64,000 nucleotides of DNA from the NCBI GenBank assembly GCA_022701365.1, contig JAKUHH010000090.1:391001-455000 (forward strand). Direction: 5' to 3'. A model generated the notes under the pieces. The model had not been told where the DNA came from and ran no database searches. It was given only the letters and a program-made list of their open reading frames with translations. Below, in pieces: positions 19,959 through 31,375 of the stretch; positions within the stretch are counted from its first letter, which is position 1, and each line of letters starts with the position of its first letter. The translations under genes and the position numbers were made by a program. This DNA comes from Mycocentrospora acerina. Taxonomy: Eukaryota; Ascomycota; Dothideomycetes; Pleosporales.

Positions 19959-22900
19959 ATGTCTATCCGTGTCCTGATCAAAGACTACCCGCAACGCGCA
20001 ATCGCCCTCGCCACGCCCTCGCACGCCCTCGTCCTGCGGCACAGCGCCACCTCGACCGAGCACAATGGCAACGTGTCGACGACGTCGCTGGGCAGCAATG
20101 GCGCCGCCGCCGCGCGCTGCATGGTCGAGTTCTCCCGGGTCGAGGACGTCGACCTGAACGACTACCGCACGCTGCACTCGGTCAAGGTACACGGCACCCT
20201 GGGCCTCATCACCGTCGAGAGCGATGTGTTTCTGGTTGTCGTCAACAGCGCCAGCAAGGTCGCCACCGTGCGGCCCGGCGAGACGGTGCAGAATATCAAC
20301 TCGGTGGGCTTCTACTGCCTGACCAGCGCGAGCTACGACGCCCTCCTCGACGACGAAGTCAACCCCTACCCGGCCGACACCGTCGACGACGAGGGCTACG
20401 AAATGGGCTACGGAAGCGCCAGGGGACAGTCGGTCCACGAACACCCGTGCCTGGCGCTCAAGAAGCTGCTGAGCAGTGGCACCTTCTACTACAGCGGGGA
20501 CTTTGACCTGACCAGGCGCGTCCAAGACCGCTCCATGAACGGCGCCGCCATTACAATCGACAGCCTGAACGCCGGCTTCTTGTGGAACTCGTACATGATA
20601 CAGCCGCTCGTCGACTTTAGGAGCAGGCTCGCGCCCAGAGACAAGGATGCGCTGGATGCCTCGGGAATCCTGACCTCTGCCATTCGCGGCTTTGCCCTCA
20701 CAGTCACGGTTCCCACGCATTCCTCGCCCATAAAGTCTCCTGGCTCGGGGGTGCCGGCACACATGACGTTGATTTCCAGGCTGTCGTGCAGGCGGGCAGG
20801 AACAAGATTCAACTCTCGCGGAATCGACGACGACGGCAACGTCGCAAACTTTGTCGAGACAGAAACCGTGTTTTGGGCCCCAACTGGAGTCTGCTTCTCG
20901 TACGCCCAAGTCCGAGGCAGCGTGCCAATATTCTGGGAGCAGCAGTCTGGGCTTCTTCCTGGTCAGCAGAAAATCACAATCACAAGGTCTCCCGAAGCCA
21001 CACAGCCGGCTTTCGACAAGCACTTTGAAAATCTAGAGCTGGGATACGGGGCAATGCACGTAGTCAATCTATTGAGCAACGAAAAGCCGAATGAGATGGA
21101 GTTGTCCCGCAGATATCGAGGGCATGTCAGGAACAGCCCGCTCAACTTTGGAACCGAAAAGAGCGACCGGGAACACGAACTTCTCAAGCTCACAGAGTAC
21201 GACTTTCATGCCGAGACAAGAGGACCTGGCGGTTACGAAATGGCCAGCATGATCTCTCAGTGGATACAAGATTCTGCCGAAGGGTTCGCCTACTATCTTT
21301 CCGAGGAGGTAGAACAAACCGTAAGGGAGAACGGGCAAGAGCATGTCATTCGGCGACCGGGCACTCTGTTACAGCAAGAAGGCGTGTTTAGAACAAATTG
21401 TCTCGATTGTCTGGACCGGACAAATCTCGTGCAAACAATCATCAGCAAGATGGCCCTGGAAATCTTCCTGAGACACAAAGCACTCGGCGGTAATCAGGAC
21501 TTTTGGGTCAGACATTCGAGCATGTGGGCAGACAACGGCGATGCACTTTCCAGAATATATGCGGGCACTGGAGCGCTCAAGTCTTCTTTCACGCGACACG
21601 GAAAGATGTCTATAGCGGGGGCACTAGCAGATGCCAGGAAGAGTGTCACAAGAACGTACATCAACAACTTTGCAGACAAAGGAAGACAAAACACTATCGA
21701 TATGCTTCTCGGACGACTCATGGGTCAGATACCTGTGCATCTCTTCGACCCGATCAACGACTTTGTCGCAGCAGAGCTTAGCAGGCGAGTGGCCGAGTAC
21801 TCAGAATCAGAGACTATCAACATTTTGGCGGGGACTTTTAACTTGAACGGCAAGACGCGTGGTCTGAAAGAGGACCTGTCGCCATGGTTATGTCCAGATG
21901 TCGATCCCTCGCAGCAATGTCCCGAGATTGTCGCAGTAGGTTTTCAGGAAATCGTCGAGCTGAGTCCCCAGCAGATCATGTCTACAGACCCAGATAGACG
22001 TCGGAAATGGGAGGATGCGGTGAGAGATTGCCTAAATAAGAACGCAGCGAAACGCCGAAAAGCGGAGTATGTAATGCTCAGAGGAGGACAACTTGTTGGT
22101 GCCAGCTTATCTGTCTTTGTGAGAACAGACTGTTTAAAGCATATCAAGAATGTCGAGGGAAGCTTGAAGAAGGTGAGAGATTAGAAGTCGACATGTGACG
22201 AGTGAAGAACTAACTTGTAATACAGACGGGTATGTCTGGCATGGCAGGCAACAAAGGAGCAGTAGCTATTCGTATGGAGTATGCTAATACCTCAATCTGC
22301 TTCGTCACTGCACATCTTGCAGCTGGCTTCGCCAACTACGACGAACGTAATCGCGACTACAGAACCATCAGCCATGGCCTGAGATTCCAGAGAAATCGTT
22401 CGATTGATGATCATGAAACAGTAGTTTGGCTGGGCGATTTCAACTACCGGATAGGTCTTAGCAATGACAAGGTTCAGAGGCTGTGTTACGCAGGCGACCT
22501 CGAGACTCTATACGACAACGACCAGGTAAGGTCAATCGCTGTTTTATATTGGAAGCCTTTCTGACTATTCCAGCTTAATCTTCAAATGGTCGCCGGTCTC
22601 ACCTTCCCTCACTACTCTGAAGCCCGCATTACCTTTGCACCGACATACAAATACGATATCGGCACCGACATATACGACACTTCTGAGAAAGCACGCATTC
22701 CTGCTTGGTGTGACCGCGTGCTTCGCAAAGGTGACAACATTAGACAAATTCATTATGATGCTGCGCCCCTCAGATTCTCGGATCATCGACCGGTGTATGC
22801 AACATTCCAGGTACTGGTTCAACGAATCGACGAGAAGAAGAAAGATGCCATGAAAACCGATCTGTACACACAAAGGAGAGAATTTGTCGGCGAAACCAGA

Positions 22901-23912
22901 GCTGCTGGACGCCTAGGCGAAGACGAATCTGATGATGAGGATCTGCTCGGGTATGAGAGCGTAGAGCCAGGATTACCACCCGCGAGCTCAGACCGGAGGA
23001 AGTGGTGGCTTGACAATGGTACCGCAATTATTCTTCCTTTCGTAGCGTTGATACTCATCCTTGGCAGGTCTACCAGCCAAATCGCGCATGCAACCACCTT
23101 CTAATGACCACTTTCCCAATCCGAAGCGCCCCAGCAATCCATTCACGCCGAGCCCAGAGCCGGACTGGGTGGAGATTAACCGCACAGGAGGAAGCAACAA
23201 GCCTGAGTCACCACCAACTCGCGGCTCGCAGCGAGCACAAACAATCGACTTCAATGCCCCGAGCTCGTCTGCCTCGAGTCTACAGACAAACCTACACTCG
23301 AATTCGAGTGCAAGGAAACTCATCGTGCCCCAGTACAATCCCCGCGACCCCTCGCAGGTAGTATACACAGATGGCAGCCGGGACCGCGATCCGCAACTCA
23401 GCGCTGTCCAACGATCCGCCTCGAGCGCATCAGCACGCTCCCTCCCACACCGCCTCCCTCCTTCAGCAGCCTCATCTCAAGATCCTCAACCGCAAGTCCT
23501 CCGTAAATCGATCCCCCCTCCCATCCCCAACAAAAAACCCTCTCTCCACGCAAACGCCATATCCCGAGACTCAAACCCTTCCGCACCCCCAGCCCGCTAC
23601 CGCGACGACCCCGCGCCACAGAATGACGAGCGAAGAGCATACCCCCAACCCCCACCTACAAGACGCTCCATGGCCGCACCACCAGTGCTATCTTCTTCTT
23701 CATCAGCAAAGCTAAGAAAACCAGTCCCAAACCTGATTGACGGCGACATGGACGGAGAGCGCGAGGCGAAGCCAGCGTTGCCACCAAGGACGGGGACAGG
23801 CCTGAGTAGCACAGGTGGGAGGGCGGGAACGAGGAGTCTAATGGATGACGAGCCTGAGCCTGAGGATCTGGAGGGGTTCAGGGGGTGGGAGGTGTTGAGG
23901 CCTGTGAGGTAG
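19959..23912 (+). CDS. Synaptojanin-like inositol polyphosphate 5-phosphatase
   Basis: Four exons: 19959-22172, 22226-22525, 22574-23018, 23068-23912; 1267 aa. The N-terminal SAC phosphoinositide phosphatase domain (~60-520) keeps its catalytic CX5R motif (NCLDCLDRTN, Cys near residue 481). The 5-phosphatase domain (~625-950) shows WLGDFNYRI, PAWCDRVL and SDHRPVYATF. The tail from ~990 is Pro/Ser-rich with SH3-type motifs (IPPPIPNKKP, ALPPRTGTG). This is the Inp51/52/53 architecture: removal of 5- and monophosphates from PI(4,5)P2 and other phosphoinositides at endocytic sites. The intact SAC motif favours an Inp52/53-type dual enzyme over Inp51. The last intron is needed: without it the protein would end after a short hydrophobic run at 23104. 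It complements the clathrin and Eis1 genes in this window. Confidence 0.93.
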
Positions 23913-26432
23913 GTAGGTAGGTAGGTAAGTAGATTGATGTGTTTGTGAGAAATTAATCGATGAAACAGTCAGCGAGTGAGAATGACGGTAAGGGAGGGGG
24001 TGAGGTGGTGAAATGAATAAAGCAAGCAAGCAAACAAGCGTGTAATGACTATTAGACTCATGGGAGGGGGTATTAGATCAAAGAGAGAGAGAGAGAGAGA
24101 CATATTTCAAGATATTCAAACTTCTTTTTTCTCCTAAATTCTTAAATTAATTGCCCTGTTCATTCCCTTTTTGCCCCTCGAAATTTTGCATGTTTTTTAC
24201 CTGCACTGTTTGTATTTCTATTTGTATATCTTCTTGCTATTTCCTCCTCATTCTGCTCACCGAACCTTTCCATACTATACTATTCTATACCATATCACTC
24301 TTCCAGACTCTCTCTCTCTCTATACGTATGTATATATACATATACACCTCGTGACGAATTCCCCCTCCCCTTTCTTTCCAAAAGAGTCAAAGTGATTGGT
24401 TGGTTGGCTGGTTGGTTGGCAACACGAGAAATTAAAGTATCAAATCGCTTTTACAAAGACACAAAGGATAAATACATTATCTTACATATGTACACTAGAT
24501 AGATCTGTTAAGCTTGAATGCGTGCATGATTTCTCATGAAATCGAATCGAATCAAATCAAATCGAATTGAATTAGGTTGTTTAGTAGTAGTAGTAATAGT
24601 AGAAAAGGCACTGTTCTCGACTCTTAAGCTTCAGTTTCAGCTCCAGCTTCAATTTCAGCTCAGCTCCAGCTGACCTGCTGGGATAGATTCTCACATGATG
24701 ATAATTGTAATCACAATAGTAATAATAATCATGCTGTTGATAATGATGATGCTTGCTGCTATTGGGTTTGAGTCAAAGTCAAGTCATATCACATCACACC
24801 ATATCTGACAGTGGGCAGAGGGAGATGTTGTTCGTGGGTGCAGCAGCCACTAGTTTAGGGGGAGAGGGGGGGGGGGAGAGGTGGTGAATTGCTCGTAGGG
24901 CGGTATGGGTTTGTGTGTGTGTGAGTATGTGTGCGTGTGTGTCTGATGTGTTTCATATCTAGATGGAAAGTAAAGATAAATGGGTCGACGTTTCGAAACG
25001 TTAAAGGAAGAGGAAAAAAAACGATAAAACTCGCTAGATGTTGTCGTGATTTATCTCGATGTCAGGTGTGGCTGGTGGGCGCTTCTGATTATGCTGGTTG
25101 AGAGAGACCAGGGGGGGGCGGTGACTAAGAATCGTAACTTTGAGAAAAAGTAGCCGTTGACGAGACCAATAGCAATGATAGATGTAGCAATTTCAAACGG
25201 GGGAGGGCAGCAAATACCTCGGAGTGGAAAGCCGAGCCAGCAGGACAAAAGCTGCTTTAAAAAAAGGCCCTATCCCCACAGTTAGCCCGCGAAACTGGTA
25301 CGATCCCGCGTGTCAGACGCCATTGTGCCTGGTCGTCGCTGACCGCATTTGTACAAAACAGACGCACAGTCCGAGATCTCGATGCATGAGTGTTTGGTGC
25401 TCGTCGTTCGTGTCGAGAGCGCACGTGCCATATGCACCTCGCCTCGAAGCTCCCGTTTCTTTGCCCCTCTCTTCCAAACGAATCACGGCTAGGCATCTCG
25501 CCTCTCCTCGGGCAAACGTCCACATGCCACTTTCACTTTCGCATATCCACAAATCTCATCTTTGCAATGCAGATCTCAACCCCGCGGAATCAGGGGAAGG
25601 CATGACGGCGAGAAGCAGGGCAACAATAGCCAGTGCTTGGAAAGCGCGTCCTGGCTATTAGCATGTCAAAGCTTATGTGTACCGTGTTGACATCACGCGC
25701 CTGCACTCGTATCCTTCTGGTCCAACGAATCCACAGGGTTTGACGTTTTCGTCATGCCTCTCGCAGTGGCGAGAGTCTTAGATGTGCTTCTGATGATATT
25801 TTGAATTTGCCATTGGAGAAGATGCTCCATCATCAATTATCTAATAAATTCTCGCTTGGTCGGATCCGTACAAGTAGAGCGCCTATCTCCAGCTTGCGCA
25901 ACATTAGCAGAATTGCCACTTGCGGACAGAATGTGGCCATTAATTTGCGTCATCCACGCATGCAGTAAGCGGAAAGCCATCTCATTTTGTAGAGTCTAGA
26001 GCCTGTGGCTTTCTCAATTTGGATAGTATGGGATTTGCTCGGCTACCCACTTCCGTGGGTCTCCAACGATATTAATGATGGAATCCAAATCTGTCAATAT
26101 TGAGCCGTATAGGAGCCCCCGCCTGCTGGTCTAGCATCTCTCCTCGCGGCTAGCCATAGTACCTCAATCCAGATTACATACCTCGATGCATCGTGTCAAC
26201 TTCAACTCGTGCTCAGGATACCAATTTGCCTTCGCAAGGTTATCATTTTAAAGTTGTACATTGCGAGAACGACACAATCAAATAAGTTCATGTTTCGAGT
26301 CTTCCAGCAGCGAATGCATTGACGCTCCTATCCAAGAAGTTCTGAAAGCGAAAAAAAGCCGGTGCAAAGGTCGTCAGTATTTGCATGTGCTCCCAGACAT
26401 GTGGTCTGGTTGAATTCGTATAATTTGGAAAA
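23913..26432. other. Gene-poor, low-complexity intergenic region
   Basis: 2.5 kb without a supported gene. It includes GTAG runs at 23908-23930, (GA)n at ~24081-24100, T-rich stretches at 24120-24350, ATCGA/ATCAA repeats at 24538-24566, AGCTCCAGC-type repeats at 24640-24675 and GT-rich DNA at ~24905-24945. Open frames at ~25224-25661 on both strands lack codon-like structure or splice partners. The last ~1 kb before the HMG-box gene stop is plain AT-balanced DNA. Confidence 0.5.
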
Positions 26433-28192
26433 TCATGGAGTTTCCTTTTTCGAGTCTTCGTTTACAGCTCGGGCAGCCAGCTCGCCAGCCCTTAGCAGAA
26501 CTGCAAGTGAGCCTTGCGTCCGATAGTCATGAGGTTGATGCTGGTTCGGTGGAGACGTTGCAAGCGGTAGTCGATCCAGTGGTGATGTAATGGGTCCTAT
26601 GTTCGACACCGGCTGAGGGAGCGTACGAAGCGATTTAACTGAATCAATGGGAAGAATTTGTCCAGAATATCCTGCTAATGGGAGATTATACCCGCTGTGA
26701 CCACTTTCAGAGGACCAGGTTGTGTCTTCGTGGGAGAGAGGAGGGAGTCGTGAGCCCTCTTGCATTGGTCGCCGTGGATGCGGAACCGGGTTGACAGAAG
26801 ATTGATAATGCATACCATAAATATTTGGGGGAGACGTCGTGGATGCGACATGATGTGGAGGGTGTGCGTATGAGGAAGAGTGATATGGCAAATTGACATC
26901 TGGTAGTGTTCTTGGATCTCGCACTATATTTCCAGATATCAAGTCTATCGCAGGCTCCTTCAGCATGCTGGCTGGTCGTGGTGGAGTAGCCGTGGGAGAA
27001 TAATGGCGTTCGCCCGTCTGAGGAGAGTTGAACCCAGATATAGATTGCGCAACCGGTGACGTAGGCTTTGAAAACGACGATGGGACCTTCGGGAGATGCG
27101 AAATACCCATCGGTGGAGTTGGCTCTTGGCGGTGATGCCCTGCGGGAAAGTATTCAGGTTGTGTCGAACTGAGCCGTCGCTCCGCTATTCGCTCTCCATG
27201 TTCGTAACTGTTGTTCCGGCTTGAAGAGCTGGTCTCTGTTTGTAGCTTCGAACGTTTGCCTTGAGATTCTGTCACTAATGTGCTACACGAGCTTGATTTT
27301 AGGGCACTAAACGAACCTTTAGTAGGTCCAGCGTGCTTTGCCCTGAAATCTTCTAGATATTGCTGATAGGCTGCATACTGTGGCGTCTTCTTGTATTCAG
27401 CCAGCCCGGCATAGTATTTCTCTTTTGCAGAATTCGCTTGACTTTCGCAGCTCTCGCGCTCACCCACCGGCAAGATCTGCCATTTCTCTCCTACCACTTT
27501 GGCGATTTCGGTGAAGGACAGGTCTTGGCCCTTCAAACTCTCTCGGACTTCTAGAAAAAGTTAGATCTGGAAATACCATGTAAAAGCCATTCTTACGGTT
27601 GGAGAAGATGACATAGGCTGACGGGGGTCGCTCTGGGGCGTGTTCGTCAGGCTGGAAAAAAGTCAACCAAAAAACATGCAGGCATGCGCCAATGGCAAAA
27701 AGCCCATTGTGAATGCGTGACTGACTTTGGGATGCCGGCGGTACTTTCGCTTAGTACTCATCCCGACTGCACCAGCTGTTGATGACTCTGCTCGTTTCAT
27801 CGTGCCTTCAGTCGCGGAATCATCGCTGCGATAGGATCCTTCGGCACTTGTGACTTTATTGAGCGTGGTGGGTAATGGGCGATCAGCGGACTGGCCTCGA
27901 TATTCTGCAATTGCTCTTTGAAGCTTCTATTCCATTAGATTAGTATGGATTACATTGCATGGGCTGTAACATATACAAGAAAATCTACCCACCCTTCGAT
28001 GTCCAAGTTTGACATTGAGATGACTTCTATAGCAGTGTGAGCATTTGCCCCCGTCAGAATTACAAAAACTGCTCACAAATCGGATTCAGTGATGTCCAAT
28101 ACGGTGCCCCAACTGTCAAATCCCTCAGTCACAAACGCTCCAAAGTATTGAGACAATCCCGCTTGCTCTAGCCGGTCCTTGAGTTCGTTCAT
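26433..28192 (-). CDS. SAM + HMG-box putative transcription factor
   Basis: Five exons on the minus strand: 28192-28077, 28026-27993, 27926-27726, 27651-27597, 27550-26433; 507 aa. Residues ~1-50 form a SAM-like domain (MNELKDRLEQAGLSQYFGAF... TVLDITESDL); the 34-nt second exon supplies HLNVKLGHRR. Residues ~121-195 are an HMG box (RPPSAYVIFSNQVRESLKGQ, then LSFTEIAKVVGEKWQ and EYKKTPQYAAYQQYLEDFRAKH), reconstructed across two introns. The remaining ~300 residues are Ser/Pro-rich and disordered. HMG-box proteins of this type bind and bend DNA; the targets are not inferable. I chose the first true ATG; the upstream open frame has none. It is not a MAT1-2-1 mating-type gene: the SAM domain and box sequence differ from that family. 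Confidence 0.85.
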
Positions 28193-30602
28193 GTAGGAAA
28201 TTTTAAGGTCGGTTGACCAATTGAGTCTGTAGGTATTGTCGCGTAGAGCTAGTATCGATAGAGGTGTGTCCCAAGTCGGCAATGCAGCCAATGGTGAGAT
28301 TATGCTCGACAGAGGTCAACTTGTGACGTCTGTTTGGAGGCGGACTGTTTGCTATATATCTCTAAGGTGGAAGAAATGTACAAGCAAGAGGATGAGATAG
28401 GAAATGGCAAAAATCGGTCCACCTTCTGCGATTGGCGTAATAAGGCAGTGGTGGCGACGTGGGGTCAAAATGATAAAATGGTAAGGAATCAAGTGTTGCA
28501 GGGCGCAGAAGCGCAAGAAGAGTAAAAGCGGTGATGAGTCGTAATTAGAGCGTGTCCATGAATGGTCCGAGGCAACGTGAATTCTGGAGAGGTGAGCCCC
28601 AAATCAAGTCGGCAGGATCTGTATGGATATGTTGCGATATGCACTGCTAACGTCTAGGGCATAGGGCGGATTTTGGTGTAGGCACGACCCAAGCAGAGGC
28701 CGAGGGGAGTCAAGAAGCGGCCGGCGGGCATTTGGCGCGTCTCTAGAGGAGTGCGAGTAAGGAATCAGTCGTCCTCAGGCAACGACTTGCGAATTGCGGT
28801 GAGATGGCGGCGTTTGAAATGTCGCTGCGAATCCAGACAATGGAAATGCCTAGGTAGGGTTACCTGTGGCTTGGCGCCATTATGACAAGCTCGGAGGATA
28901 TGGCGCAGGACATAAGGCAGAATTTTTGGGTGGGAGAGAACGCGTGCGACCGGCAGTGAGGTCAGAAACGGGTCGCAGCATCGACACGCGGACAGGGAGC
29001 CTATGGAAAAAGCGAGGGCCAAGCAGACGCACCAACCGAGACCGCGCAGGGCACGGAAATTCTTTGAGAGCAGAGCGGCTCGTGAATGGACGACGCGCAG
29101 GAAATGACGCTGGGAGTGACCGCGAGATCACCAAGATCACAATTAGCGACGCAATCGGTATTTTCGGATGCAACAATCAAGCTGCAGGGCTACCGCTAAG
29201 GGTGAGCTATGATGGTCTAGTTGTTACCTGGGGCTGAGTCGGCCGATATATCACGTGCTCAGTGTTGCAACGCCATCAAAGCCCTGGTATCCATGGATAC
29301 CGGTCGCTTCTTGACTAAAAAAAAGTGTCTAGATAACCGTTTCTAGATCAAATACGAACCTCGTGTGCAGACAGTTTGCATGCCAGCCTTGCTCTGACAT
29401 GGTTCCCGGAAAACTCTTGCCAGAGAGTCTTGCAGCCACAACGAGACTTGGACGAAGCTCCACAAATGAGAAAAGGAACGTACGGAGTAAGTGAACGGCA
29501 CAACTTTGAAAACAGCTGACGACTTGTTCGCTAATACCGTCTAGCGAGTATGCGCCACAACCATCACCTGTCCAGAGCTCCTGCCCGAAGCGAAGAACTG
29601 CCTTTATCGATATTGTGGCACATCGGTTATGTCCGTGGACGACATCACCGTCTTCCATGCGATCTCGTCTCGAACATCCTTGCTTCTCTTGACCTCTCTG
29701 CCCGTGCAGAGCGTCAGGTTGCCCCCTCGCCTGCCAGCATGGCGCTAGCATGAAGCCTGCGAAAGAGGAACCTTCTGCACAGTGTGGCCGTTGCTTCATG
29801 TGCTCCTCGGCGACGTAATCTATGCGTCGCTTCGATGTCAACGTGATGTGTACCTGCTATGCGCTAACTGTCTAAGTGAGGCGAAGGGATCGATCGTCGA
29901 TGACGCGCAGTAGCATTGTGTCCTACGGATGAACCGGCGTCATTGTGGAGTTGCTGTTAGCATCTTCAATGTGCACCACAGGCTCCCAAGTATTTGTGGG
30001 ATTGTACATAGTATCGAGCGGAGGGAAACTTTCACAAATTACCGCCCGAATTAAATGTCAATCGCGGGGCGGAGTAGGAGAAAGTTTCATGGACTTGGCA
30101 GACCATGGGAGCTGAGGCAGACATGATTGCAAATGCGTGCGGAGACTTGTAGGTTTGGTGCACCAAGGATATTCATCATGTTTCTGAGCACAGCCTCTGG
30201 CTCAGAAGGACACTGTTGGCAATTACGCCTATCAACACCACGAGAGTATAGCGTGGTTCTCATTTTGGTACAAGGCAGACTCAGAATTAGAATAAACATC
30301 CGTAGTCCTGCTACATGCAAGATGAGATTGAGTGAAGTGGCTGACACGTTACGTGCTTTTGACATTGCTGGCAGTGCTACTTTTGCTCGACTAGTTTATG
30401 ATAGAGTGTTCATGAATACCGCTTGAATTTTTTGATCACAGCAACGAAGCACAACAGCGTAGCGTAGAGGAACTGCTTGACCGGTATCGCTGGCATGGTC
30501 TGATCATAGCAACTTCTTTGAATAGAGCATGCAGTCTTAAGCGGCTTTTGCGATGTTCAGCGACATAAACCAAGGTCAGAGAATAGTGCTTCTTCGTCTG
30601 AT
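28193..30602. other. Gene-poor intergenic region
   Basis: 2.4 kb between the HMG-box gene start and the LSM5 stop. A possible two-exon ORF (29399-29753) is listed separately. Otherwise only short frames without recognisable content. A perfect 16-bp palindrome, GGTATCCATGGATACC, lies at 29286-29301. Confidence 0.45.
29399..29753 (+). CDS. Possible small two-exon hypothetical protein
   Basis: ATG at 29399; exon 29399-29486, intron 29487-29544 (GTAAGT donor, GCTAATA branch, TAG acceptor), exon 29545-29753; 98 aa. Splicing joins two open frames at phase 1 into a basic protein (begins MVPGKLLPESLAATTRLGRS) with no recognised domain. Support is only the quality of the splice signals and frame continuity. 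An open antisense frame covers the same DNA, so this may be chance. Confidence 0.22.
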
Positions 30603-31116
30603 CTATTCATCCTCGAGTACCGTCTGGCCATCGCCGCCTGGGACCATCTGATCAAACTTTTAGTACAAATCATTTTGAAAGTCGAAGTCAAATTACCATG
30701 CAAATATTGTTGCCATTCAGCAGTATCTTGGGAAGCTTGACATTGCCCTCTGCAGGATCTCTGTAGCTTCCGTTAGATTTTTCCGAGACGCAAGATGCAC
30801 ACGATAAGAAAATGCGTACATTTCAGTCACATCCTCAAGTACCATGTCTATGACTGTGTCAATAGCTACATCGCATGCTGGCCATGGTATACTCACTGAC
30901 GTAGTCGTCAAACCCGACTAGTTTCCCAGTGAACTCTACATCTGGTGAGCTTGATGGATTTACCTGGATGCTGGAGAACTCACCTTTTCCACCATTCATA
31001 ATGACCCAGATCTGCGAACCTACGCATTTGTCGATCAATTCTGCAGCAGGTCAGGGCTTGCACACGCAGAATCAAGGTTTGTATGTACCAAGCGGCAGAA
31101 GGTTTTCGAGTGACAT
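30603..31116 (-). CDS. LSM5: U6 snRNA-associated Sm-like protein LSm5
   Basis: Six exons on the minus strand: 31116-31089, 31040-30984, 30935-30897, 30847-30820, 30760-30697, 30647-30603; 86 aa. All five introns are 48-59 bp. Joined, the protein begins MSLENLLPLELIDKCVGSQI and contains Sm1 (GSQIWVIMNGGKEFTGKLVG, FDDYVNMVLEDVTE) and Sm2 (LLNGNNICMMVPGGDG). It forms part of the LSm1-7 (cytoplasmic decapping) and LSm2-8 (U6 snRNP) rings. Donor GTGAGT after TACGTCA was preferred because it regenerates Asn in DYVNM, the family residue. The last acceptor was set at CAG 30648 because the nearer AAG lies too close to the TACTAA branch. The ATG sits in a GCCGCCATG context. The gene is invisible to simple ORF scanning. 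Confidence 0.92.
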
Positions 31117-31375
31117 GGCGGCGGTAGCGTTTGAATGGTTGGTCGAATGTGTGGATTGCAATATACAAACGCTTTGGGGTAGCCGTATAGGTACAGGTAA
31201 GGTCTCAGGAATCTGATAACACACCTGGGTGGCCTCTTGGCGTTCTGCAACATTGCGCGCCAGACTTGAGCATCAGGGTCCAATCGCAACCCACCAGCCA
31301 GGCAGTCATCGAATCGCCTCCACACATCACTCCCTGCAGATCTGGTGCCTAGTCGGAGCACTACAATGGAGGGTA
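31117..31375. promoter_or_regulatory. Short divergent promoter, LSM5 / exonuclease
   Basis: 259 bp separate the ATG of LSM5 (-) from the chosen ATG of the exonuclease gene (+). No TATA element stands out. Confidence 0.4.

Noticed and set aside
19752..21023. 423-residue minus-strand open frame
   Set aside because: Antisense to the SAC domain of the 5-phosphatase; GC-rich third positions keep it open.
23019..23104. C-terminal membrane anchor on the 5-phosphatase by intron read-through
   Set aside because: A 49-bp intron with good ends joins the frame to a Pro-rich tail typical of this family; the hydrophobic run is intron sequence.
25224..25661. 145-residue plus-strand frame in the gene-poor region
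   Set aside because: Overlapping frames are open on the other strand too, no conserved motifs, and no good start context.
26433..28192. Mating-type gene MAT1-2-1
   Set aside because: The HMG box is preceded by a SAM-like domain and differs from the mating-type box; no MAT-flanking genes such as SLA2 or APN2 nearby.
28771..28874. Tiny spliced minus-strand ORF starting MAPSH
   Set aside because: Requires a 39-nt intron and gives no recognisable protein.
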